A stretch of DNA of 5,994 bases from positions 1 to 5,994 of the forward strand of contig JAKBGL010000081.1 of NCBI GenBank assembly GCA_021833085.1. Direction: 5' to 3'. The stretch is from Actinomycetes bacterium (GTDB lineage Bacteria > Actinomycetota > Acidimicrobiia > Acidimicrobiales > Acidimicrobiaceae). How positions within the stretch are numbered: position 1 is the stretch's first letter; each line of letters starts with the position of its first letter. Made by a program: the position numbers and the translations under genes. The notes beneath the pieces were generated by a model. It worked only from the letters and a program-made list of their open reading frames with translations. It searched no databases and was not told where the DNA came from. Positions 1-5,991 of the stretch are shown here, piece after piece.

Positions 1-2
1 GT

Positions 3-380
3 TGTTTTTTTATTCTCGTGCCGTTCCTTATTTCGCTTATTAATGTGAACGCGCATCCAAGGTTGGCGTCCGTCTATGAGGAGTTGTCTCGGTGGAGTCC
101 TACCGATAAGGCGAAGTTCTTCGGGATGCCTCTTGAGAGGTCTAAAAGATTTAACGGTGGACAAAAGCTGATGGCCAATGCGCTGCTAGCTGCCCTGATA
201 ATTCTACTGATCAGTGGAGTGGTAATGGCGTCGTATATTCCACTTTCGATCTCGATGAGACAAGGAGCGACATTTGTGCACGACCTAATGGCATTTATAG
301 TGGCAGTACTGTTCACAGGTCACTTGCTGTTGGCGATCAGGCATCCTCAAGCTCTGAGGTCTATATTTAAGTTCAAATGA
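3..380 (+). CDS. Cytochrome b / formate dehydrogenase gamma-subunit-type membrane protein, 3' part only
   Basis: This is the C-terminal part of a heme-b membrane subunit that would pass electrons between a redox enzyme (formate dehydrogenase or hydrogenase type) and the quinone pool. The frame is open to the left edge with hydrophobic codons before the GTG at 18, so that GTG is probably internal and the true start lies outside the window. Numbering from the GTG, I see the end of a membrane helix (about 1-10), a polar loop with an RW pair (25-26), the family's FNGGQKL motif (45-51), a helix at about 53-73, and a last helix at about 86-108 with HD (H88) and GH (H102), the likely heme-ligand histidines, then a basic tail ending at 120. 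The motif order fits FdhI/FdnI-like proteins. The catalytic partner is not visible, so the physiological substrate is unknown. An 82-nt gap separates it from the next gene, which may belong to a different transcript. Confidence 0.75.
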   Translation, partial: CFFILVPFLISLINVNAHPRLASVYEELSRWSPTDKAKFFGMPLERSKRFNGGQKLMANALLAALIILLISGVVMASYIPLSISMRQGATFVHDLMAFIVAVLFTGHLLLAIRHPQALRSIFKFK

Positions 381-451
381 GCCCACCTCTTTATGCGGCT
401 CAGTGCCGAATGTGATCGGTGGCAGCTAGCGTAACTATAGATGTTCGATAA

Positions 452-459
452 AGGAGAAG
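452..459 (+). promoter_or_regulatory. Ribosome-binding site of the DUF3107 gene
   Basis: AGGAGAAG lies six to seven bases before the TTG at 463, an ideal Shine-Dalgarno position. It fixes TTG as the start because an in-frame TAG occupies 460-462, directly before the TTG, and the first in-frame ATG is not until codon 41. Confidence 0.8.
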
Positions 460-462
460 TAG

Positions 463-699
463 TTGGATATAAGAGTTGGGATCTCTGAGTCAGCACGTGA
501 GATTGATATTGAAGCGGAAGATAGCGTTACTCAAGAAGCTATCGAGAAGTTGGTCTCTGACGCTCTTACTTCAAACTTGCCGATGATGTGGCTAGTAGAT
601 CGAAAAGGACGTAAGGTGGGGATTCCGGTACAAAAAATAGCGTACATCGAGATAGGACCGAATAAGGCTGAGCGTCGAGTGGGATTTGCTCTACCCTAA
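463..699 (+). CDS. DUF3107 family small protein
   Basis: This 78-residue protein is a full-length member of the DUF3107 family (M. tuberculosis Rv3208A/TB9.4 type), a small, mostly actinobacterial family with no established function. Family marks run the whole length: the start MDIRVGI, AREI at 11-14, the acidic segment at 17-28, DRKGRKV at 46-52, KIAYIEIG at 58-65 and the terminal RRVGF at 71-75. It has no signal peptide, membrane helix or cysteine, so it should be cytosolic. The TTG start is forced by the TAG immediately upstream and supported by a strong ribosome-binding site. It lies 82 nt after the cytochrome gene and 52 nt before the BagA-like gene, so it could head the downstream transcript or be transcribed alone. 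The family assignment is firm; the role is unknown. Confidence 0.9.
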   Translation: MDIRVGISESAREIDIEAEDSVTQEAIEKLVSDALTSNLPMMWLVDRKGRKVGIPVQKIAYIEIGPNKAERRVGFALP

Positions 700-740
700 T
701 CAGTTTCGCAGCTGGCTGCTGTGATGCTCATTAGGGTTCC

Positions 741-749
741 AAGGTAAGG
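741..749 (+). promoter_or_regulatory. Ribosome-binding site of the BagA-like gene
   Basis: AAGGTAAGG carries two AAGG copies. The first is seven bases from the TTG at 752 and is the likely Shine-Dalgarno; the second is too close to the start. An in-frame TGA at 722-724 with no start codon between it and 752 supports this TTG as the initiation site. Confidence 0.55.
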
Positions 750-751
750 CG

Positions 752-1726
752 TTGAGTGACTTGACCCGATTCAATAACGAACTTGAAGCAGTTCTCTCTA
801 AAAGACTTATCTTCGTCACAGGCAAAGGTGGCGTGGGGAAGACAACGATAGCGACAGCGTTGGCACTACTGGCGGTCCAAAAAGGAAAGAGAGTCCTTTT
901 ATGCGAAGTAGAACCCAAGGGTGAGATAGGTCGATACTTTGGTGTCAAGAAGGTCGGATTCGAGCCAATTGAAGTTCAAAAGGGCCTATACATTATGGAG
1001 ATGGATACCGAAAGAGCCCTTTCAGAGTATCTTCGAATCTACCTAAGGGTTCCTATTCCAACTCGGGTCGGCCCGCTTGCAAGGGCGTTTGACTTTGTCT
1101 CTAACGCGGCTCCTGGTGTTCGCGAGATCTTAGTTGTGGGTAAACTCTGCTACGACGTTAGACAGTCAAACTATGACATCGTAATAGCTGACTCGTCTGC
1201 AACTGGCCATGTCGTATCCCAGTTGGCTTCTCCTCAGGGGGTTAATGAACTCTTTGGTGTCGGTTTAGTCAAAGATCAAACAAAGTGGATGCTTGATATT
1301 TTGAAAGATCCTGACCAAAGCGGAATATGTCTCGTCTCGACGGCGGAGGAAACGCCAGTAGAAGAGGCTGTGGAGCTTGCTCAGCGGATCGGTTCAGAGA
1401 CCCAAGTACGACTAATTCTTGGTGTTATTAACAAAATCATTCCTAAGATCTTCTCCGATACCGAAGAGGCTTTCTTTAAAGAGATGAGTCAAGGATCCTT
1501 GAAAGACACTATAGAGAGGGAGCTAGGTGGTGCGGTAGAGGGTCTACTTGATGCCACCTTGCTATGGGAGTCTTTGGCAAAATCCAATCAAGAGAACGTG
1601 ACAAAATTTAGAGATGCTCTTGGGGCATCGATCTCAATGATTGAGGTACCTATGATACCGGGAGTGTCAATGGGTATAGGGCTTGTTCGAGAAGTTGCCG
1701 AGACGATAGAGGTTGAGCTGGCGTGA
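752..1726 (+). CDS. ArsA/Get3-family ATPase, BagA (Rv3679)-like subunit
   Basis: This is a cytosolic P-loop ATPase of the ArsA/Get3 superfamily, matching the shorter member (Rv3679, called BagA as I recall) of the actinobacterial paired ATPases. Databases often label these 'anion-transporting ATPase', but arsenite transport is not implied. The 324 residues are close to the mycobacterial length of about 340. Visible motifs are a deviant Walker A, GKGGVGKTT at 24-32 with signature lysine K25 and P-loop K30; an EVEP at 52-55 where the family's catalytic switch-I DPA would be, so Glu replaces Asp; AAPGVREIL at 119-127; and switch II ADSSATGH at 146-153, which keeps TGH. No CxxC zinc motif or Get3-type client insert is seen. 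The TTG start is forced: the first internal ATG lies beyond the P-loop. The stop overlaps the next gene's GTG by 4 nt (GTGA), indicating translational coupling to its partner. Confidence 0.87.
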   Translation: MSDLTRFNNELEAVLSKRLIFVTGKGGVGKTTIATALALLAVQKGKRVLLCEVEPKGEIGRYFGVKKVGFEPIEVQKGLYIMEMDTERALSEYLRIYLRVPIPTRVGPLARAFDFVSNAAPGVREILVVGKLCYDVRQSNYDIVIADSSATGHVVSQLASPQGVNELFGVGLVKDQTKWMLDILKDPDQSGICLVSTAEETPVEEAVELAQRIGSETQVRLILGVINKIIPKIFSDTEEAFFKEMSQGSLKDTIERELGGAVEGLLDATLLWESLAKSNQENVTKFRDALGASISMIEVPMIPGVSMGIGLVREVAETIEVELA

Positions 1727-2901
1727 AAACGAATGAATCGTCGTTAGTGACACTCCTATCCGATCTTCAGATAGTACTAATTGGAGGTGCCGGCGGGGTC
1801 GGGAAAACTACGACGTCGGCGGCTCTAGGCGTGGCACTTGCAACGGAGACGACCAAGAAGGTTCTTGTTCTAACAATTGACCCTGCAAAACGCTTAGCGA
1901 GTACTTTGGGCGTCGATGAACTTACCCATCTACCTCAAGAGGTAGAGATACCTGGAGCACGAGGTACGCTGTTTGCGGCGATGGTGGATATGAAAGCCTC
2001 CTGGGACGAGATGGTTGTGCGATACTCTCCAGACGGTGAGACGGTTCGTAAAATTGTCTCTAACCCTATCTACGAGTCGATAAGTACTAGGTTTGTACAG
2101 AGTCATGATTATATAGCGATAGAGGCTTTATATGAGTTCTACGAACGAGGCGACTACGATGTCATTGTTGTGGATACTCCACCGTCAAGAAACGCCATCG
2201 ACTTCTTGGATGCTCCTAAAAATATGGAGGAGTTTTTCGCCTCCAAACTGCTGAGATGGCTTACGATCCCACGAAAATCAAAGCTCGTGGCCTCAGCCTT
2301 TAGGCCATTTTATCTTGTGGCTGAAAGAATTTTGGGATCTGCGTTTGTCGAAGACATATCGGAGTTCTTTTTTGACTTTCAGCAACTTTATGAGGGATTT
2401 GTGGCCAGAGCGCGGCTAGTGACGGCTTTGGTCTCTTCGGATAAGGCTGGATTTGTGGTCGTCACGATTCCAGAAGAGATCCCTACCACAGAGGCGATCT
2501 ACTTTATCTCTGAGGTTACGCGTCGTAACTTTAATCTCTCAGCTGTCGTGATGAATCGTTCGTTACCGGAGTCGATATTTTCGAGAGCCTCCGATGAACT
2601 TGCCGACCGGTTGTCTGACGAGTCCCAAGATGTACTGGTAAAGACTCTAGATGTCATTGGTTTTACTTCTTCTGAAAAAGAGGTCGAGATCGCCTCTATG
2701 AGTCAGCTGGCCTCGCGCGTTCTTATTGAGATGGCTAACTCCTATGAAGGGCTTAAGAACCAAAAAGTAATGGAGGAGATTCAAATTAGCCGTCTGCCGT
2801 TAGATGACTCGATTGTGTATACTTCGACGCAGCAAGATCGAGACGTGGCTTCTATTGAAAGCTTGATAAAGTTGGCTCTCAATATGTCTCCGTACCGTTA
2901 G
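1723..2901 (+). CDS. ArsA/Get3-family ATPase, BagB (Rv3680)-like subunit
   Basis: This is the larger partner of the upstream ATPase, matching Rv3680 (about 386 residues) in length and motifs. At the N terminus, GGAGGVGKTT at 21-30 keeps P-loop K28 but has A23 where the signature lysine sits in other family members. Switch I is intact, TIDPAKRLA at 51-59 with D53 as the likely catalytic Asp. Switch II is DTPPSRNAIDFLDAP at 151-165, the form typical of this subunit. Residues of about 166-237 form a helical, hydrophobic region (FF, LLRWL, FRPFYL, EFFFDF) where Get3 relatives carry the client-binding groove, so tail-anchor or lipid-like client binding is plausible but inferred. TIPEEIPTTEA follows at 248-258. 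The protein contains no cysteine. The GTG overlaps the upstream stop by 4 nt, and an in-frame TGA at 1714-1716 rules out an earlier start. It should act as a heterodimer with the preceding protein. Confidence 0.88.
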   Translation: MKTNESSLVTLLSDLQIVLIGGAGGVGKTTTSAALGVALATETTKKVLVLTIDPAKRLASTLGVDELTHLPQEVEIPGARGTLFAAMVDMKASWDEMVVRYSPDGETVRKIVSNPIYESISTRFVQSHDYIAIEALYEFYERGDYDVIVVDTPPSRNAIDFLDAPKNMEEFFASKLLRWLTIPRKSKLVASAFRPFYLVAERILGSAFVEDISEFFFDFQQLYEGFVARARLVTALVSSDKAGFVVVTIPEEIPTTEAIYFISEVTRRNFNLSAVVMNRSLPESIFSRASDELADRLSDESQDVLVKTLDVIGFTSSEKEVEIASMSQLASRVLIEMANSYEGLKNQKVMEEIQISRLPLDDSIVYTSTQQDRDVASIESLIKLALNMSPYR

Positions 2902-2917
2902 CCTCTACGATGGTTAT

Positions 2918-3793
2918 GTGATCGACTACCATCTACATCTATGGCCCCACGGCACGAGAGATCGTACTCCCACCGTTGAGGAACTGGCAACGTACTGCGA
3001 GAGAGCTCGAGAACACGGAGTGGACCAAATTGCCATAACAGAGCATTTCTTTAGGTTTCGTCAAACCGCGAAGTTACTGAGCGGTTACTTTAGACGTTAT
3101 CCAGAGTCTTCTATGAGAACGCTGATGGAAGAGTACTGGTTGGATCATGCAAGAGCCGACCTCGATAAGTACGTCTCTGTGGTTCTCGAAGCTAAAGACG
3201 CGGGACTACCGGTAGTACTTGGCCTCGAGGTGGACTACTACGAGGACTCTATGGACGCGGTTGGTGAACTTATCCGACAGTACCCCTTCGATGTAGTTTT
3301 GGGCTCAGTTCACTGGGTCGTTGAGTGGCCCTTCGACCATGTAAATGACCCTGAGATCATGAAGCATTGGGAGAAGGTAGGTATCGAACCAGCCTGGGAG
3401 GGGTACACAAGAGCGCTCGAGGAACTTAGTGCATCCAAAGTGGTCGATGTGCTCGCTCATCCAGACCTGATTAAGGTCGCAGGACTCTTCCCTTCTGTCC
3501 CGGAGGAGTTCTATGAGAGAATGGCTGAAGCGGCAGCTTCTGCTCAGATCGCCGCTGAGGTATCTTCTGCTGGATGGCGGAAGCCAGTGAAGGAACCCTA
3601 TCCGGGCCCAACGTTACTTAGTTATTTTTTTGAAAAGGGTGTTCCTATCACTACCGCCTCCGACTCTCATGGAGTTGTAGACGTTGCTTATCGAATCGAC
3701 GACATAAAGAGCCTCATCTCGAAGGCTGGTTACGACTCGTTACTTTCATTTAGTGCAAGAAAACCACTTCCTACCCCAATAACTCTAGAGTAA
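2918..3793 (+). CDS. PHP-domain phosphoesterase, histidinol-phosphatase (HisJ/HisK) type
   Basis: This 291-residue cytosolic metal-dependent phosphoesterase of the PHP superfamily most resembles HisJ/HisK histidinol-phosphatases, which remove phosphate from L-histidinol phosphate; members are usually about 260-290 residues. The metal-site motifs are complete and in order: HLH at 5-7, TEH at 41-43, GLEVDYY at 102-108 (E104), GSVHW at 129-133 (H132), AHPD at 180-183 (H181), EVSSAG at 214-219, and DSH at 249-251. It is therefore probably active. GTG at 2918 is the only start between the in-frame TAA at 2867-2869 and the HLH motif, although its Shine-Dalgarno is poor, suggesting coupling to the BagB-like gene 16 nt upstream. 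No other histidine-biosynthesis gene is nearby, so the substrate is uncertain; PHP enzymes include phosphatases for other small molecules. Family call firm, reaction moderate. Confidence 0.8.
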   Translation: MIDYHLHLWPHGTRDRTPTVEELATYCERAREHGVDQIAITEHFFRFRQTAKLLSGYFRRYPESSMRTLMEEYWLDHARADLDKYVSVVLEAKDAGLPVVLGLEVDYYEDSMDAVGELIRQYPFDVVLGSVHWVVEWPFDHVNDPEIMKHWEKVGIEPAWEGYTRALEELSASKVVDVLAHPDLIKVAGLFPSVPEEFYERMAEAAASAQIAAEVSSAGWRKPVKEPYPGPTLLSYFFEKGVPITTASDSHGVVDVAYRIDDIKSLISKAGYDSLLSFSARKPLPTPITLE

Positions 3794-3798
3794 GAGGA
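3792..3798 (+). promoter_or_regulatory. Ribosome-binding site of pdtaS
   Basis: AAGAGGA ends seven bases before the GTG at 3806 and overlaps the TAA stop of the PHP gene. The TAA at 3791-3793 is in the same frame, so no earlier start is available for pdtaS. Confidence 0.65.
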
Positions 3799-3805
3799 TA
3801 CCGAC

Positions 3806-5248
3806 GTGCAGAGCTTCCCAGACGAGGTTGTGGCAAATTTACCAGAAGCGACTAGGTCTTACTTCAAAGACTTAGTAAGGCGTTGGGGATTTTTAGCTGA
3901 TCTCTGTTTTTCTGATCTTTTGATATATATCCCGAGTGACTCAAGCGCTAAGGAGTTCGTAGTCGCCGCTCAAGTTCGCCCCGCAACTTCGCAGACAGTT
4001 CACCCAAGAGATCTCGTCGGAATCTACTACGACGCTGCATCTATAGGAGTAGTAGAGTCAGCACTAAAAAGTGGTGGAATGGCCTTTGCAGAGTGGGTGG
4101 ACCCGAACTCCAACCATATGGTTGTGTCGAACTGCATAGCGCTGCGTGCTGACGGCAACGTGTTTGGTATTTTAGCTCGTGACTACATGTTGAACCCTCT
4201 CAGGATTCACGGCGAGTTGGAGTCCACATACGTAAAGATATTCGATCGTTTTACAAAGATGATTCTTGCTGGCGACTACCCCTACAAAGTAGACGATTCG
4301 GCTAGTATCCCAAGGGTTGGAGATGGGGTAGTGCTCTTAGACGCAGACCTTACGGTTAGATTCTTATCCCCAAACGCTCTTAGTGCACTTCATCGTCTGG
4401 GATGTTCCTCTCCTACTATAGGGCGAACCTTGGCGAAGCAAGGAATTGAACTCGATGGGCCTCTTAGGTCTGCTGAGACTCTTGCTCCTGTTCTTGAAGA
4501 GATCGAAGGTCAGCAGGAGGCGGCAGTAACTTTTTTTTGTATGCCCCTCATCGCCTCAGGAAAGGCTGACGGATTTTTACTTTTGCTGCAAGACGTAACC
4601 AACATTCGGCGTAGCGAGAGACTCTTGATCTCCAAAGACGCTACCATTCGAGAGATTCATCATCGAGTCAAGAATAATCTCCAGACGATCTCCTCGTTGC
4701 TCAGACTTCAGAGCCGTAGGGTTGATTCTCCGCTGGCACGTAGTGCGCTAGAGGAGGCGGAGAGACGTATTCGTTCGATAGCGGTAGTTCATGAGGTTTT
4801 GTCTCGAGAGATCGGAGAGCAGGTCTCTATGGAGGAGATCGTAGCGGCAATTGTGAAACTGGCTCAGGAGTCGGCTCCGCCGAGTTTGAAGCTAACGATA
4901 GATATTGAAGTCGCCTCTGTAGAGCTTGAAGCACAGCTAGCGACTCCTCTTGCGGTTGTGTTGCAAGAGTTAATTCAGAACTCGATAGAACACGGAGCTA
5001 GGGGTCGTTCCACACTCAGTGTATCTGTGACTCTACGTAGCGTGGATGGCAAGGCAATGCTACTCGTGAAGGACGATGGAGTAGGTTTCCCTAGGGAGTT
5101 TTCGATCGAGTCTGCGACCTCACTGGGACTTCTTATCGTACGAGATCTGGTGCGTTCACAGCTAAGAGGTACGCTTCAACTCAGCTCAGATAACTTCGGA
5201 TCTGCGGTATCGATAGAGATTCCAATCCCGACCTCGGATGTGTCGTGA
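3806..5248 (+). CDS. pdtaS: PdtaS-type sensor histidine kinase (GAF-PAS-HisKA_2-HATPase)
   Basis: This 480-residue cytosolic sensor kinase matches M. tuberculosis PdtaS (Rv3220c, 501 residues) across its length. In mycobacteria PdtaS phosphorylates PdtaR, an ANTAR-domain regulator that binds RNA and antiterminates. Domains: GAF-like N terminus (about 20-155, with RRWGFLADL at 25-33 and AQVRP at 55-59), PAS (about 172-268, with SPNALSALHR at 188-197), dimerisation/phosphoacceptor helix with IREIHHRVKNNLQ at 281-293 (H286 the likely phosphorylated His), and HATPase with N-box ELIQNSIEH (388-396), G1 DDGVGFP (423-429) and G2 SLGLLIV (439-445). All kinase boxes are intact. No membrane helix or signal peptide. 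The two positions aligning with the copper/NO-sensing cysteines C53 and C57 of the mycobacterial protein are both Val here (V53, V57). GTG start, good ribosome-binding site, 12 nt after the PHP gene; overlaps the next gene by 4 nt. No ANTAR regulator is visible in the window. Confidence 0.92.
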   Translation: MQSFPDEVVANLPEATRSYFKDLVRRWGFLADLCFSDLLIYIPSDSSAKEFVVAAQVRPATSQTVHPRDLVGIYYDAASIGVVESALKSGGMAFAEWVDPNSNHMVVSNCIALRADGNVFGILARDYMLNPLRIHGELESTYVKIFDRFTKMILAGDYPYKVDDSASIPRVGDGVVLLDADLTVRFLSPNALSALHRLGCSSPTIGRTLAKQGIELDGPLRSAETLAPVLEEIEGQQEAAVTFFCMPLIASGKADGFLLLLQDVTNIRRSERLLISKDATIREIHHRVKNNLQTISSLLRLQSRRVDSPLARSALEEAERRIRSIAVVHEVLSREIGEQVSMEEIVAAIVKLAQESAPPSLKLTIDIEVASVELEAQLATPLAVVLQELIQNSIEHGARGRSTLSVSVTLRSVDGKAMLLVKDDGVGFPREFSIESATSLGLLIVRDLVRSQLRGTLQLSSDNFGSAVSIEIPIPTSDVS

Positions 5249-5979
5249 ACAGCTCTCAGATCCCGTCTCTAAAGATCTATGCTCATCGTGGATTCTGGTG
5301 GCCCGATCATGCCCAAAACTCCAAAGAGGCCATCGTTAGAGCGAGAGAATTGGGTGCTGACGGTGTTGAGGTCGATCTTCGCATGACGCTTGATGGGGAG
5401 CTTGTGCTTTGTCACGATAAGAGCTTCAGGGGTCTGGAGGTTGCTAACACGTCGTTAGCTGAGATCTGGGGGTTCTCTCAAGATGCGCATCTAGCGGTTC
5501 CACTTATAGACGAAGCACTTTTATCTTATGATGGTTTAATCAACCTTGAGGTCAAACGTGACTCCCGAGCAAGAGTGGATGAAGTAGTAGGTCGTTTAGC
5601 TCAGACGATGAAAACCCCTTACTGGGAACGTAAGGTTGTGAATTCGGCTATCTTGTTCTCATCTTTTGATCTTGAGACTCTGAAAGAGCTAGCTAAGGTC
5701 CTGCCAGGGGTACCTAGGTATCTTTTACTAGATAGAGCCGACTCAACTCGCCGAGGCGTGCGAGAGGCTCTACGTTTAGGCTGTGAGGGTGTCAACATTC
5801 ACTACTTACGAGCGAGCTCTTTCGCTCTGTCGCTTTGCCGAGAACACGCTCTGAAGGTTGGTCTGTGGACGCTAGATGATCCCATTCGGGCGAATGGTTT
5901 TTGTTACTCGTCGGTAAGTAATATAATTACAAATAGAGTTGACCTGTTGGTCAAGGGCCAAGAGAACGGCCTTGATTAG
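5245..5979 (+). CDS. Glycerophosphodiester phosphodiesterase (GDPD/UgpQ family)
   Basis: This enzyme hydrolyses glycerophosphodiesters (deacylated phospholipid head groups) to glycerol-3-phosphate and an alcohol. At 244 residues it has the length of cytosolic UgpQ-type enzymes and no signal peptide. It has a TIM-barrel GDPD layout: AHRG at 13-16 (H14, R15), NSKEAI at 25-30, GVEVDLRMT at 40-48 (metal ligands E42 and D44), CHD at 56-58 (H57, the second catalytic His), NLEVK at 100-104 (E102, third metal ligand), SSFD at 139-142, VGLWTLDDP at 205-213. The usual C-terminal TDxPD is altered to TNRVD at 229-233; this motif varies between members and is not expected to abolish activity. GTG start forms a GTGA overlap with the pdtaS stop; an in-frame TAA at 5191-5193 and no other start before AHRG make it the only choice. 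There is little Shine-Dalgarno, so translation probably depends on coupling to pdtaS. Confidence 0.9.
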   Translation: MNSSQIPSLKIYAHRGFWWPDHAQNSKEAIVRARELGADGVEVDLRMTLDGELVLCHDKSFRGLEVANTSLAEIWGFSQDAHLAVPLIDEALLSYDGLINLEVKRDSRARVDEVVGRLAQTMKTPYWERKVVNSAILFSSFDLETLKELAKVLPGVPRYLLLDRADSTRRGVREALRLGCEGVNIHYLRASSFALSLCREHALKVGLWTLDDPIRANGFCYSSVSNIITNRVDLLVKGQENGLD

Positions 5980-5983
5980 GCAT

Positions 5984-5991
5984 AGAAGGAG
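5984..5991 (+). promoter_or_regulatory. Ribosome-binding site of a gene beginning beyond the right edge
   Basis: AGAAGGAG follows the GDPD stop by four bases and is a near-perfect Shine-Dalgarno. At normal spacing the start codon would fall at about 5997-6001, just outside the window. The next gene is therefore probably on the same strand and in the same operon. Confidence 0.6.

Noticed and set aside
18..20. GTG as the true start of the cytochrome b gene
   Set aside because: The frame is open to the left edge with hydrophobic codons, there is no ribosome-binding site before it, and the family needs further N-terminal helices.
74..316. Minus-strand open frame of 80 codons
   Set aside because: It lies wholly inside the cytochrome b gene on the opposite strand, shows no family motif, and the plus-strand frame has clear GQKL, HD and GH motifs.
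383..422. Rho-independent terminator after the cytochrome b gene
   Set aside because: Inverted repeats are short and interrupted, and no run of T follows the stem.
413..442. Sigma-70-type promoter for the DUF3107 gene (TATAGA near 436)
   Set aside because: A -10-like TATAGA exists, but the -35 position (around 413-418, TGATCG) does not resemble the consensus; the support is too weak to annotate.
708..719. Hairpin GCAG-CTGG-CTGC between DUF3107 and the BagA-like gene as a terminator
   Set aside because: The stem is only four base pairs and is followed by mixed sequence without a T-tract.
700..948. Minus-strand open frame of 82 codons
   Set aside because: It is antisense to the P-loop region of the BagA-like gene, low-complexity in character, and has no recognisable domain.
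752..2901. Arsenite efflux ATPase (ArsA) function
   Set aside because: The two ATPases are separate chains with BagA/BagB-type motifs. No ArsB, ArsD or ArsR gene and no metalloid-binding cysteine cluster is present; the second chain has no cysteine at all.
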